A stretch of DNA of 64,000 nucleotides from Halopseudomonas pertucinogena. GTDB lineage: Bacteria; Pseudomonadota; Gammaproteobacteria; Pseudomonadales; Pseudomonadaceae. Location: positions 1,043,423 to 1,107,422 of the forward strand of contig NZ_BMNN01000001.1 of NCBI RefSeq assembly GCF_014646575.1, written 5' to 3'. Made by a program: the position numbers and the translations under genes. Positions 34,477-50,273 of the stretch are shown here, in pieces. The notes under the pieces are model-generated. The model was given only the letters and a program-made list of their open reading frames with translations. It did no database searches and was not told the DNA's origin. Each line of letters opens with the position of its first letter. Position 1 is the stretch's first letter.

Positions 34477-35322
34477 ATGGCTTGGCAGCAGCGTAAGAAT
34501 ACCGTCCTCACATATCTGGCCGGTGCTCTGGTGGCCCTGACCCATGTTTCGGTGAGCGCTGCAGGCGGGGCCTGTGAGCGTGTCGTGGTAACCGGCAATG
34601 CGGATTACCCGCCGCTGCTCTGGGCCAGTCCGGACGATCCCACTCGCCTCACCGGCGCCGCTGTGGAGCTGCTGGAAGAGGCGCTGAAACCGGCCGGCAT
34701 CCATGTGGATGCGCTGCACGTGGGCAGCTGGGAGCAGGCGCAGCAGGAGGTGCACAGCGGGCGGGTAGACATGCTCGCTGGATCTTTTCTCACCCCCGAG
34801 CGGCTGGCGGAAGTGGACTACATTCATCCACCGTTCATGGAAATGCCCAGCGTGATCTTCGTTCGCCGCGGCGAGGCCTTCGCCTACAGCGGCTGGGATG
34901 ATCTGCGGGGCAGGCAGGGCGTGTCGCTGGCTACCAGCAGCTTCGGTGCCGCCTTCGACACCTTTGCCGATGATCACCTGCAGATCAGCACGGCAGGCAG
35001 CATCGATCAGGCCTTTGATCAGTTGCTGGAAGGCAGGGCGGATTATCTGATCCACCAGCGCCACCAGGGCCTCGCGCTGGCAGCGCAGCGCAATGTGCTG
35101 GACCAGCTGGATATCCTGGAGGGTTCACTGATAAACGAGCAGCTCTATTACACGCTTTCCCACCACTCGGCATGCAATTCGCCGTTGCTGCGCGGCGCTC
35201 TGGCCCAGGGCATGTACCGGATGGTCCGCCAGGGAGAGCCCAGGCGCCTGCTGGAAAAGTACCGCGACATCTGGGCCTCGCAGTTTGCGCCGGTCCCCGA
35301 GGAAGCGCCCGCGCTGGAGTAA
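34477..35322 (+). CDS. Periplasmic amino-acid-type binding protein (SBP family 3)
   Basis: 281 residues from ATG 34477 behind GGGAGAA. A signal peptide ends near VSA/AGG (about 28-29). The family-3 solute-binding fold is visible: VTGNADYPPLLW at the start, LEEALKPAGIHVDAL, then FDQLLEGRADYLIHQ and a C-terminal LLEKYRDIW. No permease or ATPase genes adjoin, so it is an orphan receptor that may serve a distant ABC transporter or sensor. Ligand unknown. Confidence 0.82.
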   Translation: MAWQQRKNTVLTYLAGALVALTHVSVSAAGGACERVVVTGNADYPPLLWASPDDPTRLTGAAVELLEEALKPAGIHVDALHVGSWEQAQQEVHSGRVDMLAGSFLTPERLAEVDYIHPPFMEMPSVIFVRRGEAFAYSGWDDLRGRQGVSLATSSFGAAFDTFADDHLQISTAGSIDQAFDQLLEGRADYLIHQRHQGLALAAQRNVLDQLDILEGSLINEQLYYTLSHHSACNSPLLRGALAQGMYRMVRQGEPRRLLEKYRDIWASQFAPVPEEAPALE

Positions 35323-35490
35323 TCGACCCAGGCGTGCGTTGCACGCAATCGCGCCGAGGTCGACGCTCCTACGAGCCGGGGTAACAATGTCTTCCCCGGA
35401 TTTGGGGACGATCAGCGGTGCCAGCGGTCTCAGCCAGTCGCGGCGGCGCGATCGGCCCGCGCCAATGGCCCGGTCAGGCGTGCGACGGGC

Positions 35491-36441
35491 TTATTCCGCC
35501 ACCATTGCCTGCGCCGCTTCCCGCTCCTTGGCCATCTTGCGCTCCAGCTGCTGGGACAGCTCGATGATCTGCTCACGCATCCAGCGGTTGGCCGGGTCCT
35601 GATCGGTGCTTTCGTGCCAGAACAGGTGGGTCTGGATCGGCGGGATGTCCTCGATGGGCAGCTCCACCCAGTGCAGGTTGTGGCGACGGGCGAAGCGTTC
35701 GTTGACAGTCATCACCATATCCGTGGATTCCAGCACCAGAGGCGCCATCTGGTAGTGCTGCGAGCGCAGCATCACCCGTCGCTGGATACCCATCTTGCCG
35801 AGGGCAAGGTCCACATGGCCGAGACCATTGCGGCGGCTGGAGATGTGGATATGGGACTGGGCAAGATAGTCATCAAGCGTAATGCTCTCCTTGCCGGCAA
35901 GCGGGTGCCCCTTGCGCATGATGCAGACGTAGCGGTCCTCGAACAGGCGGACATGCCGCACCTGCGGGTCAGTGTTCAGCGGCGCATCGATGGCAAAATC
36001 CAGCCGGCCGGCCGCCAGCTCCTTGGTCGTCTCCCGGCGGCGGGTGAGAAAACTGTCGATATTGATATTGGGTGCCAGGCGGCGGATCCGACCGGCCAGA
36101 TGGGGCAGTATCACCGCCTCGGTGAGGTCGGTCATGCTGATGCGATAGGTCTTGTTCGCTTCGGTGGGGTTGAAGCTGCGGCTTTCCTGGACCGAGACGC
36201 GCAGCAGCTGCAGCGCCTGGCGCACCGGTGTGATGATGTTCTGTGCCATCGGTGTGGGCACCATGCCCTGGGCGGTCCGGACGAACAGCGGGTCATTGAA
36301 CGTATCCCGCAGGCGAGCCAGGGCGTTGCTCACCGCCGGCTGGGTGATGCCGACGATCTGGCCTGCCCGGGTCAGGTTCGCCTCGGTGTAGATGGCGTCA
36401 AATACAATGAACAGGTTCAGGTCGACTTTACTGAGGTTCAT
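35491..36441 (-). CDS. LysR-family transcriptional regulator
   Basis: 316 residues from the ATG at 36441, with AAGGA 8 bases upstream. The N-terminal winged helix (about 5-65) includes TRAGQIVGITQPAVSNALARLR. The effector domain resembles the NodD/LeuO branch (KTYRISMTDLTEAVILP). It is divergent from an acyl-CoA dehydrogenase gene across 166 bases, the usual layout for a LysR regulator and its target. The tail is Ala/Glu/Lys-rich. Confidence 0.92.
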   Translation of the reverse strand: MNLSKVDLNLFIVFDAIYTEANLTRAGQIVGITQPAVSNALARLRDTFNDPLFVRTAQGMVPTPMAQNIITPVRQALQLLRVSVQESRSFNPTEANKTYRISMTDLTEAVILPHLAGRIRRLAPNINIDSFLTRRRETTKELAAGRLDFAIDAPLNTDPQVRHVRLFEDRYVCIMRKGHPLAGKESITLDDYLAQSHIHISSRRNGLGHVDLALGKMGIQRRVMLRSQHYQMAPLVLESTDMVMTVNERFARRHNLHWVELPIEDIPPIQTHLFWHESTDQDPANRWMREQIIELSQQLERKMAKEREAAQAMVAE

Positions 36442-36607
36442 CGCAGTATCCTTCGAATGGCTCGTTTATAGGTCTTATAGGGATGATCGAGTATATATTG
36501 CTTATGAATGTTTATACACGCCGAAAATAGATTAGATAAATCAAATCGTCTCATCTACCTTTTTTGTACCCCGGTTACATACCAACAACAATGATGAGGT
36601 GGTAAGC

Positions 36608-37816
<1,209 letters not shown>

Positions 37817-37833
37817 TCGGCGGACAGGACGGA

Positions 37834-37862
37834 GCCCCGTGCGGACATGTGCCGCACGGGGC
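37834..37862. terminator. Hairpin between acyl-CoA dehydrogenase and infA
   Basis: GCCCCGTGCGG (37834-37844), loop ACATGTG, CCGCACGGGGC (37852-37862). The stem is perfect over 11 pairs but only TTCCTG follows, so it is a strong hairpin with a weak T-run between convergent genes. Confidence 0.65.
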
Positions 37863-37948
37863 TTCCTGCGTGTAGAGAATACTGTCCGGGGGGAGGGCGG
37901 CAGCGCCCCGGTAAGATCAGCTCGGGGCGTACATGAAAGCGTCGCGGA

Positions 37949-38167
37949 TCAGCGGGCGCGGTAGGTGATGCGACCCTTGGTCAGGTCGTAGGGGGTCAGT
38001 TCAACACGTACCTTGTCACCGGTCAGGATGCGGATGTAGTTCTTGCGCATCTTGCCTGAAATGTGGGCAGTAACCACGTGGCCGTTTTCCAGTTCCACAC
38101 GGAACATGGTATTGGGCAGCGTATCCACGATAGTGCCTTCCATCTCGATACTGTCTTCTTTCGCCAT
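37949..38167 (-). CDS. infA: Translation initiation factor IF-1
   Basis: 72 residues from the ATG at 38167 ([19 protein letters not shown]), the standard IF-1 start and length; six upstream codons are rejected. A single OB-fold (S1-like) domain fills the protein, ending [13 protein letters not shown]. It binds the ribosomal A site with IF-2 and IF-3. Follows aat and bpt on the same strand, a Pseudomonas gene order. Confidence 0.98.
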   Translation of the reverse strand: MAKEDSIEMEGTIVDTLPNTMFRVELENGHVVTAHISGKMRKNYIRILTGDKVRVELTPYDLTKGRITYRAR

Positions 38168-38292
38168 TAAGCAAAGGCCTCTCAAATCTGTTGCCGAGCG
38201 GGATCAGGATGAAAGCCCGCAAAAAAGGTGAGGTATTGTGCCAGAAAAGCGCGCAACAGCCAAGAGCAGGCGCCGGAACGGACCGCAGGGGG

Positions 38293-39000
38293 CTAGTGAA
38301 CCAGAATCCAGCGCTGGCTTACCAGCATTTCCAGCGGCCGGTATTCGGTCTTGTAGTTCATCTTGCGGCAGTTACGGATCCAGTACCCGAGATAGACCGC
38401 TGGCAGGCCGGCGCGTCTGGCCTCGTCGATCTGCCAGAGGATGGCGTAGCGGCCCAGGCTGCGACGCGACTCCTCCGGATCGAAGAAGGTATAGACCGCT
38501 GAGAGGCCATTGGCCAGGCGATCGGTCACCGCAACGGCCAGCAGGCGTCCATCGAGGCGGAACTCATTGAACTCGCAGAACGGGCTGTTGCTCACCAGAA
38601 AGGATTCGAACTGCTCCCGACTGGGCGGGTACATGTCGCCGTCCGCATGACGGATGTTGATGTAGCGGGAATAGAGCTCGTAGATCTCGCTGTCGATGCG
38701 TGGTGGGCAGCTGGTCACCAGCAGATCCCGGTTGCGCCGCCAGATGCGCAGCTGCTGGCGACTGGGAGTGAAGGCGTCCACCGGGATGCGGGCCGGCACA
38801 CATGCCTTGCACTGAGGGCAGTGCGGGCGATAGAGGTGGTCGCCGCTGCGGCGAAAGCCCAGCTCGGAGAGCCGCTCATAGGTGTGCTCGTCGACCTTCT
38901 CGTAGGGGTCGAGGAAAAGGGTGACTGCGTGCTCTTTTTCCAGGTAGCTGCAGGGGTGCGGCTGCGTGGCATAGAATTTCAGGTGCGCCAGATCGGTCAT
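38293..39000 (-). CDS. bpt: Aspartate/glutamate leucyltransferase Bpt
   Basis: 235 residues; the start overlaps the aat stop by ATGA (38997-39000). It is related to arginyltransferases: CSYLE near residue 17, [15 protein letters not shown] (about 59-73), [15 protein letters not shown] and [23 protein letters not shown]. Bpt adds Leu to proteins that begin with Asp or Glu, marking them for ClpS/ClpAP degradation. It acts together with the upstream aat product in the bacterial N-end rule. Confidence 0.95.
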   Translation of the reverse strand: MTDLAHLKFYATQPHPCSYLEKEHAVTLFLDPYEKVDEHTYERLSELGFRRSGDHLYRPHCPQCKACVPARIPVDAFTPSRQQLRIWRRNRDLLVTSCPPRIDSEIYELYSRYINIRHADGDMYPPSREQFESFLVSNSPFCEFNEFRLDGRLLAVAVTDRLANGLSAVYTFFDPEESRRSLGRYAILWQIDEARRAGLPAVYLGYWIRNCRKMNYKTEYRPLEMLVSQRWILVH

Positions 39001-39752
39001 GTCGCTCCCTCGCTGGTAAGTCCGTCCAGTATAGAAGCCGCGGGAATTGCTTCAACGGGATCGCCCGATGCCGGGAGTGGCCAGCGGTCGGGTGCGTCGG
39101 TCAACTGCCCGACCTTGTTCAGGAAATATTCGCGGGGGAGCTCCACCGCGCCGAGGCTCTGCAGGTGGTCGGTAGGCATCTGGCAGTCGATCAGCTCGCA
39201 GCCCAGTCGCCGCAGGTAGCTGGCCAGCGCGAGGAAGGCGGTCTTGGAGGCGTTGCTGCGGCGGCTGAACATGGATTCGCCGAAGAACATGCGGCCCAGG
39301 GCTACACCGTAGAGCCCGCCGACCAGCTCGCCATGCTCCCATACTTCCACCGAATGGGCATGGCCGCGGCGATGCAGCTCGATATAGGCTCGCTGCATCG
39401 CCGGTGTGATCCAGGTAGCGTCCGTGTAGTCCCTCGGCTCGGCGCAGCCGCGGATGACCGCGGGAAAGTCGAGATCGAAGGTGACGGCGAAGTCGCTCCG
39501 GCGCAGGAATTTACGCATGCTTCGTGACAGGTGAACATCCGCCGGCGCCACCACCGTGCGTGGGTCCGGAGACCACCATAGCAGGGGCTGACCCTCTTCA
39601 TACCAGGGGAAGATGCCCTGCTGGTAGGCAAGCAGCAGGCGCTCCGGGCTGAGATCACCCCCCACGGCAAGCAGACCGTTGGGCTCGGCGAGCGCTTCGC
39701 TGGCCGGCGGGAACGCCAGTTCACCTGGTTCCAGCCACCTCAGTTCCATCAT
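38997..39752 (-). CDS. aat: Leucyl/phenylalanyl-tRNA--protein transferase Aat
   Basis: 251 residues; the ATG at 39752 follows AGGA, with a second ATG one codon later. Family motifs are clear: [26 protein letters not shown] (about 26-50), [28 protein letters not shown] and FFGESMFSR. It transfers Leu or Phe from tRNA to N-terminal Arg or Lys. Translationally coupled to bpt. Confidence 0.97.
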   Translation of the reverse strand: MMELRWLEPGELAFPPASEALAEPNGLLAVGGDLSPERLLLAYQQGIFPWYEEGQPLLWWSPDPRTVVAPADVHLSRSMRKFLRRSDFAVTFDLDFPAVIRGCAEPRDYTDATWITPAMQRAYIELHRRGHAHSVEVWEHGELVGGLYGVALGRMFFGESMFSRRSNASKTAFLALASYLRRLGCELIDCQMPTDHLQSLGAVELPREYFLNKVGQLTDAPDRWPLPASGDPVEAIPAASILDGLTSEGAT

Positions 39753-39908
39753 CGGGAATCCTGTTGTTCATTCAAATGGTTTATCAAGAAGCATCGATAA
39801 GCTATTGTCCGGGATCAGGATAGTTCCCGCCAGCCCGGGAACGGTAGCCCGGCCCGCTGGTCAACACATGGACTTCACAGAATCTGTACAATACACGGCT
39901 AAGTAAAA

Positions 39909-42311
<2,403 letters not shown>

Positions 42312-42319
42312 AGGAACAG

Positions 42320-42955
42320 ATGAAGACATTCCTGCGTTCCAGTATTACCGCCCTGTGCCTGGCGCTGTTGCCGCTGGCCGCCACGGCGGATGACCAGGCC
42401 CGCGCTGCCGAGCGCCTGAACGAGCTGCTTTCCAGGGCCCAGACCATGACCGGGGGCTTTTCCCAGATGACACTGAGTGCCAACGGTGCCAGCCTGCAGG
42501 AAACCACCGGCAGTCTCGCACTGAAGCGCCCGGGCATGTTCCGCTGGCATACCGATCCACCCCTGGAGCAGATTCTGGTATCGAATGGCGAGAAGATCTG
42601 GCTGTATGACCCGGATCTGGAGCAGGTCACCATCCAGCAGATGGACCAGCGCCTCAGCCATACGCCAGCATTGCTGCTGTCCGGTGACGTCAGCCAGCTG
42701 CAGGAGAGTTTCCACATAGAAGTGACCGGTGCCGGTGGCGTGCTGGACTTTACCCTGACACCGAAGGAGGCCGACTCGATGTTCGACAACCTGCGCGTCT
42801 CCTTCAGCAACGGCGTGATCAATGACATGCAGATGAGCGATCCGGTGGGCCAGCGCACCAACATCCTGTTTCGCAACGTCGAACTGAATGCGCCGCTGGA
42901 CGATGCCCAGTTCACCTTCGTGATTCCTGACGGGGTCGATGTCATCAGTGAATGA
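42320..42955 (+). CDS. lolA: Outer-membrane lipoprotein carrier protein LolA
   Basis: 211 residues from ATG 42320 behind AAGGAA; the TTG at 42308 is rejected as it precedes the signal peptide. The signal ends at ATA/DD (about 21-22). The LolA half-barrel follows: [31 protein letters not shown] core ([14 protein letters not shown]) and [21 protein letters not shown]. LolA shuttles lipoproteins from LolCDE to LolB. It sits 8 bases after ftsK and its end overlaps rarA by 17 bases. Confidence 0.95.
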   Translation: MKTFLRSSITALCLALLPLAATADDQARAAERLNELLSRAQTMTGGFSQMTLSANGASLQETTGSLALKRPGMFRWHTDPPLEQILVSNGEKIWLYDPDLEQVTIQQMDQRLSHTPALLLSGDVSQLQESFHIEVTGAGGVLDFTLTPKEADSMFDNLRVSFSNGVINDMQMSDPVGQRTNILFRNVELNAPLDDAQFTFVIPDGVDVISE

Positions 42956-44288
42956 CCTGTTTGCCTCTGCCGCCGCTCCCCATGAGCCCCTGGCGGCGCG
43001 TATGCGCCCGACCAGCCTGGATGGGTATGCCGGGCAGCAGCATCTGCTGGGTCCGGGGCGCCCGTTGCGGGTGGCGCTGGAGCAGGGCGCACTGCACTCG
43101 ATGATCTTCTGGGGGCCGCCGGGAGTGGGCAAGACCACCCTGGCCAGATTGCTGGCCACCCTGGCAGATGCCCACTTCGTCACCATTTCCGCGGTGCTGG
43201 CCGGGGTCAAGGAGATCCGCCAGGCAGTGGATCAGGCCAGGCAGCACGCTGCCCAGAGCGGTCGCCAGACCATTCTCTTTGTTGACGAAGTGCACCGCTT
43301 CAACAAGGCCCAGCAGGATGCCTTTCTCCCCTACGTGGAAGACGGCACCCTGCTGTTTATTGGTGCCACCACGGAGAATCCCTCCTTCGAGCTGAACAAC
43401 GCACTGCTGTCCCGGGCGCGGGTCTATGTGCTCAAGGCGCTGGATGATCAGGCCTTGCGCTTGTTGCTTGAGCGTGCGCTGACCGATACCGAGCGTGGGC
43501 TCGGGCAGCACCGGCTGGGCATTACGGACGAGGCGCGGGATATCCTGATCCATGCGGCTGATGGTGATGCCCGCCGCCTGCTCAATCTGCTGGAAATCGC
43601 CGCGGACCTGATGGCCGATGGCGGCAGCATCGATGTCGAACTGGTGGGGGACCTGCTCAACGACAACCGGCGCCGCTTCGACAAGGGCGGCGAAGCCTTC
43701 TACGACCAGATGTCCGCGCTGCACAAATCGGTGCGCGGCTCCAACCCGGACGCCTCGCTGTACTGGTATGCACGCATGCTCGATGGCGGCTGCGACCCGC
43801 TGTACATCGCCCGGCGCGCCGTGCGTATGGCCAGCGAGGACATCGGCAACGCCGACCCCCGCGCACTGACCCTGTGTCTGAATGCATGGGACGTACAGGA
43901 GCGTCTGGGCAGCCCGGAAGGGGAGCTGGCCATTGCCCAGGCAATCGTCTACCTGGCCTGCGCGCCCAAGAGCAATGCGGTATACAAGGGCTACAAGATG
44001 GCGATGCAGGATGTCGCCAGCCAGCCGTCGCTGGAGCCGCCGCTGCATCTGCGCAACGCGCCGACCAAGCTTATGAAGGAGCTGGGCTACGGCCAGGCCT
44101 ACCGTTACGCCCACGATGAGCCGGAAGGCTACGCCGCCGGAGAGGATTATTTTCCCGAGGAGCTGGAGCCGCGGCGCTACTACGAGCCGGTCAATCGCGG
44201 GCTGGAGCTGAAGATCGGTCAGAAGCTGGAATACCTGCGCAGTCTGGATGCCGCCAGCGGCAATAAACGCCGCCAGGATAAAGCGTGA
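42939..44288 (+). CDS. rarA: Replication-associated recombination protein RarA (MgsA)
   Basis: 449 residues from ATG 42939, inside the lolA end; GTG 42948 is an alternative start. Opening motif [20 protein letters not shown], Walker [12 protein letters not shown] (about 56-66), Walker [20 protein letters not shown]. The C-terminal part ([20 protein letters not shown]) is the tetramerisation region of the WRNIP1/RarA family. It acts at stalled forks and gaps. Its end overlaps crcB by GTGA. Confidence 0.96.
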   Translation: MSSVNDLFASAAAPHEPLAARMRPTSLDGYAGQQHLLGPGRPLRVALEQGALHSMIFWGPPGVGKTTLARLLATLADAHFVTISAVLAGVKEIRQAVDQARQHAAQSGRQTILFVDEVHRFNKAQQDAFLPYVEDGTLLFIGATTENPSFELNNALLSRARVYVLKALDDQALRLLLERALTDTERGLGQHRLGITDEARDILIHAADGDARRLLNLLEIAADLMADGGSIDVELVGDLLNDNRRRFDKGGEAFYDQMSALHKSVRGSNPDASLYWYARMLDGGCDPLYIARRAVRMASEDIGNADPRALTLCLNAWDVQERLGSPEGELAIAQAIVYLACAPKSNAVYKGYKMAMQDVASQPSLEPPLHLRNAPTKLMKELGYGQAYRYAHDEPEGYAAGEDYFPEELEPRRYYEPVNRGLELKIGQKLEYLRSLDAASGNKRRQDKA

Positions 44289-44656
44289 CCGGCCTGCTCG
44301 CCGCCATCGCGGTGGGGGGCGCACTGGGTGCGCTGTCACGCTTTGCTCTCGGTCTCGGCATGCTCAGGTTATGGCCCGACGCATTTGCCCTGCCGACCCT
44401 CGTCATCAACCTGCTCGGATGCCTTGCGATAGGTATACTATACGGCCTGTGGCTGAACCGGCCGGAGCTGTCGCCTGTAGTGCAACAGGGCTTGATGACA
44501 GGTTTCCTCGGTGCCTTTACCACGTTTTCGGCCTTTTCCCTGGACGCCTGGCGTCTGGCGGAAAATGGCCAGAGCCTGCTGGCTCTCGGATATGTTCTGC
44601 TCAGCGTGTGCCTGTGTTTGACCGCCACCTGGGCCGGCCTGATGCTGACCCGCTAG
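44285..44656 (+). CDS. crcB: Fluoride channel CrcB/Fluc
   Basis: 123 residues from GTG 44285, overlapping the rarA stop. Four membrane helices and the family motifs GALSRFALG (about 13-21), NLLGCLAIG (about 40-48) and [13 protein letters not shown] (about 76-88) are present, the last lining the pore with paired Phe. It works as a dual-topology dimer exporting fluoride. No fluoride riboswitch is seen; expression seems to depend on translational coupling within the operon. Confidence 0.95.
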   Translation: MTGLLAAIAVGGALGALSRFALGLGMLRLWPDAFALPTLVINLLGCLAIGILYGLWLNRPELSPVVQQGLMTGFLGAFTTFSAFSLDAWRLAENGQSLLALGYVLLSVCLCLTATWAGLMLTR

Positions 44657-44689
44657 TCGCCAGGCTGTCACCCTGCAACCAAAAGATGA

Positions 44690-45979
<1,290 letters not shown>

Positions 45980-46014
45980 GTCCACAAGGCGCCCGGTCTA
46001 CCAAGGAGGTACAG

Positions 46015-47403
46015 ATGGATTTTCTGCCCCTGTTTCACAACCTGCGCGGGCGTCTGGTATTGCTGGTCGGCGGGGGCGATGTTGCCCTGCGCAAGGCCAG
46101 GCTGCTGAGCGAAGCCGGCGCGCGCCTGCGTGTAGTCGCCCCGACCATCGAGCCGGAGCTGCTTTCATTGGTGCAGCAGCGCGGCGGTGAAACGCTTCTG
46201 CAGAACTACAGCGCTGACCAGCTGGAAGGGGCGCAGCTGGTCATTGCAGCGACCGATGACGGGGAGCTCAACGCCCGGGTGTCCCGTGACGCCCAGGCAC
46301 GCAGTCTGCCCGTGAACGCGGTGGATGCGCCTGAGCATTGCACCGTCATCTTTCCCGCCATCGTCGACCGCTCGCCACTTGTGATTGCCGTCTCGACTGG
46401 CGGCCATGCCCCCGTCCTGGCGCGCCTTACACGGGCCCGCATCGAGACGCTTTTTCCCCATTCCTGGGGTCGGCTTGCTCAGCTGGCTCAGCGTTTCCGT
46501 TCCCGGGTAAAGACAGCCTTTTCGACCATCAACCAGCGCCGGGTGTTCTGGGAAGATGTATTCCAGGGTGATATTGCCGAACGGGTATTCTCCGGTCGCG
46601 ATGATGAAGCCGAGCGCCTTCTGGTCGAGCGGTTGGGGCAGCAGAAGGGCCAGCGCTACCAGGGCGAGGTCTATCTGGTCGGGGCCGGGCCGGGAGATCC
46701 GGATCTGCTGACCTTTCGCGCCCTGCGGTTGATGCAGCAGGCGGATGTGGTGCTGCATGACCGGCTGGTGCCGGACGTGATCATCGATTTGTGCCGGCGC
46801 GATGCCGACCGCATCTATGTGGGCAAGGCGCGGGCAGATCATGCGGTACCTCAGGAGCAGATCAATCAGCTGCTGGTGCGCCTGGCGAAGGAGGGCAAGC
46901 GGGTGCTGCGTCTGAAGGGCGGGGACCCGTTCATCTTCGGTCGCGGCGGCGAAGAAATCGAGGAGCTGGCCGCCAACGGCATTCCCTTTCAGGTAGTACC
47001 GGGTATTACCGCAGCCAACGGCTGCTCTGCCTATGCCGGTATCCCGCTGACCCACCGGGATCATGCCCAGTCGGTGCGCTTTGTCACCGGCCACCTGAAG
47101 GATGGCAGTACCAATCTGCCCTGGCAGGAACTGGTAGCCCGGGGGCAGACGGTTGTCTTCTATATGGGCCTGGTTGGCCTGCCGGTTATCTGTGAGCAGT
47201 TGATTGCCCACGGCCGCGCCCCGGACACACCCATCGCCCTGATCCAGCAGGGCACCACGGCGCAGCAGATGGTGCTCACCGGCACCCTGGCCAGCATGCC
47301 GGCGCTGGTCGAGCAGACCGAGATCAAACCGCCCACCTTGCTGATCGTCGGGGAGGTAGTTAGCCTCAGGCATAAGCTCAAGTGGTTCGAAGCCAGGGAC
47401 TGA
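46015..47403 (+). CDS. cysG: Siroheme synthase (trifunctional)
   Basis: 462 residues from ATG 46015 behind AAGGAGG. The N-terminal part (1-205) is precorrin-2 dehydrogenase/ferrochelatase, starting [24 protein letters not shown] with a Rossmann Gly motif. The C-terminal part (about 215-460) is uroporphyrinogen-III methyltransferase: [36 protein letters not shown]. It makes siroheme for sulfite and nitrite reductases. Between serS and corA. Confidence 0.97.
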   Translation: MDFLPLFHNLRGRLVLLVGGGDVALRKARLLSEAGARLRVVAPTIEPELLSLVQQRGGETLLQNYSADQLEGAQLVIAATDDGELNARVSRDAQARSLPVNAVDAPEHCTVIFPAIVDRSPLVIAVSTGGHAPVLARLTRARIETLFPHSWGRLAQLAQRFRSRVKTAFSTINQRRVFWEDVFQGDIAERVFSGRDDEAERLLVERLGQQKGQRYQGEVYLVGAGPGDPDLLTFRALRLMQQADVVLHDRLVPDVIIDLCRRDADRIYVGKARADHAVPQEQINQLLVRLAKEGKRVLRLKGGDPFIFGRGGEEIEELAANGIPFQVVPGITAANGCSAYAGIPLTHRDHAQSVRFVTGHLKDGSTNLPWQELVARGQTVVFYMGLVGLPVICEQLIAHGRAPDTPIALIQQGTTAQQMVLTGTLASMPALVEQTEIKPPTLLIVGEVVSLRHKLKWFEARD

Positions 47404-47414
47404 CAGGGGGACGC

Positions 47415-48479
47415 ATGGCGCGCAAGCTGGTCGTGAAACGGGGCGGGAAACTCGGTGCGCCGCCCGGTACGCTGTTGCATATCGGGCGGCATAAACCGGA
47501 CAGCGCGGCCATACGGCTGATCACCTACGGGCCGGAACAACTGGAGGAGTCGCCCGTTGAAAATCTCGCTCGGTTCCAGCGTCCCGAACGGGCAGGGCAG
47601 ATCAGCTGGCTGAATGTGGATGGCCTGGCCGACCCGGCAGTGGTGGAATCGCTTGGCAGCCTGTACGAGCTGCACCCACTGGTGATGGAAGACATTCTCA
47701 ACACCGATCAGCGCCCGAAGGTCGAGGAATACCCCGGCTATCTGTACATCGTGCTGCGCATGTTGCGGTTCGACAAGGACCGCCAGCAGATTCATTCCGA
47801 GCAGCTCAGTCTGGTGCTGGGCAAGGATTACGTGCTGTCCTTTCAGGAGCGCCCCGGTGATGTGTTCGAGGGGGTGCGTGAGCGCCTGCGAGCGGGCCGG
47901 CGCATACGCTTCATGCGCAGCGACTATCTGGCCTATGCCTTGCTGGATGCCGTGGTCGACCACTACTTCGAGATGCTGGAATACATCGGTGAGCAGGTGG
48001 AGGAGCTGGAGGATCAGGTCATCGACGCTCCGGGCCCCGACACCCTGGCGCGCATGCACCATTACAAGCGCGAGATGCTGCTGTTGCGCAAGTCGATCTG
48101 GCCCCTGCGCGAACTGCTCAGCCGCCTGGCGCGGGACGAGAATCCGCTGATTTCCGAGGAAACCCGGCTCTATCTGCGCGATGTGTATGACCACGTCATC
48201 CATGTGATGGACAGCATCGACACCATCCGCGAACTGCTGGTGAGCATGCTGGACCTGTACCTGTCCAGCGTCAGCAAGCGCACCAACGAGATCATGAAGG
48301 TGCTGACCATCTTCGCTTCGCTGTTCATGCCGTTGACCTTCATCGTCGGGGTCTACGGCATGAATTTCGATGTCATGCCGGAGCTGCGCTGGGTCTGGGG
48401 CTACCCTGCCGTGATGCTGCTGATGCTGGTTCTGGTGGTGGGCCTGCTGGTGCTGTTCCGCCGCCGACGCTGGATCTGA
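47415..48479 (+). CDS. corA: CorA-family magnesium/cobalt channel
   Basis: 354 residues from ATG 47415 behind AGGGGG. A large cytoplasmic alpha/beta domain and long helix (about 1-290) precede two membrane helices at the C-terminus. The selectivity loop YGMNF (GMN) lies at the end of the first (about 315). The tail RRRRWI is basic, as in the family. The pentameric channel takes up magnesium. It follows cysG by 11 bases. Confidence 0.93.
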   Translation: MARKLVVKRGGKLGAPPGTLLHIGRHKPDSAAIRLITYGPEQLEESPVENLARFQRPERAGQISWLNVDGLADPAVVESLGSLYELHPLVMEDILNTDQRPKVEEYPGYLYIVLRMLRFDKDRQQIHSEQLSLVLGKDYVLSFQERPGDVFEGVRERLRAGRRIRFMRSDYLAYALLDAVVDHYFEMLEYIGEQVEELEDQVIDAPGPDTLARMHHYKREMLLLRKSIWPLRELLSRLARDENPLISEETRLYLRDVYDHVIHVMDSIDTIRELLVSMLDLYLSSVSKRTNEIMKVLTIFASLFMPLTFIVGVYGMNFDVMPELRWVWGYPAVMLLMLVLVVGLLVLFRRRRWI

Positions 48480-48486
48480 CAGCGAT

Positions 48487-48512
48487 GCGACCGGTCATTG
48501 CAGACCGGTCGC
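48487..48512. terminator. Hairpin between corA and the L,D-transpeptidase gene
   Basis: GCGACCGGTC (48487-48496), loop ATTGCA, GACCGGTCGC (48503-48512), a perfect 10-pair stem. It overlaps the stop codon of the convergent gene and has no T-run, so termination strength is uncertain. Confidence 0.5.
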
Positions 48513-50121
48513 CTGGTGATAGGCACGGATCAGCGGGGCATCCAGCCCGTAGGGGTCGGGAGTAAAGCGCAGCCTGCCATCTGCGGTCCCTTCGGCCGTC
48601 CAGTAGGTCAGCAGCACCTGCGGACCGTTCTCGACGCGTATCTCATGGGTCTTGCCGCTATCCATCCGTTGCTGAATCCGATCCCGCTGGTGATTGTCGA
48701 GAGTATGAAACAGATAATCCGCCAATTCGTCAGCCTGCTCGACCCTGACACAGCCGGAACTGACGTTGCGCACCGCCCTGGCGAACAGTGCCTGACTGGG
48801 CGTGTCGTGCAGGAACACCGCGAAGGGGTTGTCGAAGCGAAATACCATGCGTCCCAGCGGGTTGTTCGGCCCCGGTGGCTCGCGCAGCAGGATGCCCCGC
48901 GGGTTATCCCAGTCGACTGAGGCGGGATCAAGCTGGGTACCTTCGGTATCCAGTACCATGAGGTTGCGGTCGCTGAAATAGGCGGGGTTGGAGCGGATCT
49001 GCGGCAGCTTGTCCTCGCGCAGGATGGTCGGCGGTATGGTCCAGCTCGGGTTGAGCGTCACCCGGTTGATCCGCGAGTCGAGCAGGGGGGGTGGGCCGGT
49101 CAGCCGTCCCGGACTGAACCCGTGACTTCCAGCGCAGCTCATCACCCTCGAACAGCAGTGCGTTGCTCCCGGCGGCGTTGGATACAAGGCTATGGTGCTG
49201 ACGGCGCGCATCCAGCCAGCGCAGGCGTTCCAGGTTGATGCGGACCCGCTGCTGTCGCTCCTGCGGGCTGAGGTTCAGCGCTGCAACGGTCTGCGGGCCC
49301 ACCACCGCGTCGGGCTGCAGACCATGCTCCCGCTGGAACGCACGCACTGCCTGCTGCAGGTGCTCATCATAGGTCAGCGGCTGGACGTACAGCAGGTCCG
49401 GATCAGTCAGCGGCCTGTCCAGTGGGCCGGCGCTGGCATCGGGGTTGAAATAGCCGGTGAGAATCAGTCGCTGCGACAACTGTGGCAGCCGCGGGTCGGT
49501 CGCCCCCGGTTTGATCAGCGGGCCGTCGGGGAAGGGGGCGAGATCGGGCAGGTCTGCGTCCATCTGCTGGTAAGCCGTACGCAGCTGACGATACAGGTAG
49601 AAGCTAGGGCGGGCGCGCTTGAACGCCGCAGCCATGTCCTCCAGCCCGAGAATGCCCAGTTGCGCCACACCCACGCGCACCGGGGGCAGGGCCGAGTCCG
49701 ATTGCCAGACCGGCTCGTGTTTCTGCTGATCCAGCCGGCCGCGACTGAGGTGCTCCAGTGCCAGCAGATAAAGGGCGCTGTAATGCAGTTCAGCGCAGAC
49801 CGGCTCGACGTCCTCGGCAGCGGGGACGATGTACTCCCTGGGGTTGAGCCCATCGGCGGACAGATCGAGCAACTGCTGCTGAAAGGCGTCAACCCGTTCC
49901 TGATCCTGCCATATGGAAATGTAACCGGTGGCGCGATAGAGCCTGTCCAGCGCCTGGATCACCGGCGCAGTGCGCAGTTCCGGCAATGGACAGGCATCGG
50001 TTTCCTGCTGAAGAACCTCCTGAATCGGCGTGAGCGCTACGTTCACGGTGTATTCTGCCTGGGTTCCATATGCCGCAAAACTCAGACAACTGACGAATAA
50101 CACTGTACATTTTTTAAGCAA
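48495..50121 (-). pseudogene. YcbB-type L,D-transpeptidase, frameshifted at a 7-base homopolymer
   Basis: Translation starts at TTG 50121 behind GGGAGA (MLKKCTVLFVSCLSF, signal peptide). The first frame covers the N-terminal domain and a peptidoglycan-binding domain (AVRAFQREHGLQPDAVVG, about 268-285), reaching SGTADRPTP. At a run of seven G on the + strand (49085-49091) the frame is lost. The other frame continues LLDSRINRVTLNPSWTIPP, then the YkuD catalytic motif HDTP...SSGCVRV, ending at 48495. Six bases instead of seven would restore one protein of about 541 residues. Such enzymes make 3-3 crosslinks in peptidoglycan. As written the catalytic Cys is not translated in frame. Confidence 0.85.
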
Positions 50122-50273
50122 ACGTTAATCTCCCAACCAGACTTTTGGGGGTGTTCATTCAGCCGACCTTGCTTACGGTTCCTCCACTGCGGGGCAAGCA
50201 GGGTCGAAGGGCGGATAACAGCCTGTACCGTTTCGTGATATTTTTCGGCTCCAGCTGGAGTCGAGGGGGCTTG

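Noticed and set aside
44250..44290. Possible fluoride riboswitch before crcB
   Set aside because: crcB starts inside the rarA stop codon and no leader or pseudoknot fold is visible.
48495..49211. Separate 238-residue L,D-transpeptidase gene
   Set aside because: Its first 40 or so codons are out of frame with the upstream domain and the remainder joins perfectly to the preceding frame after removing one base, so this is one frameshifted gene.
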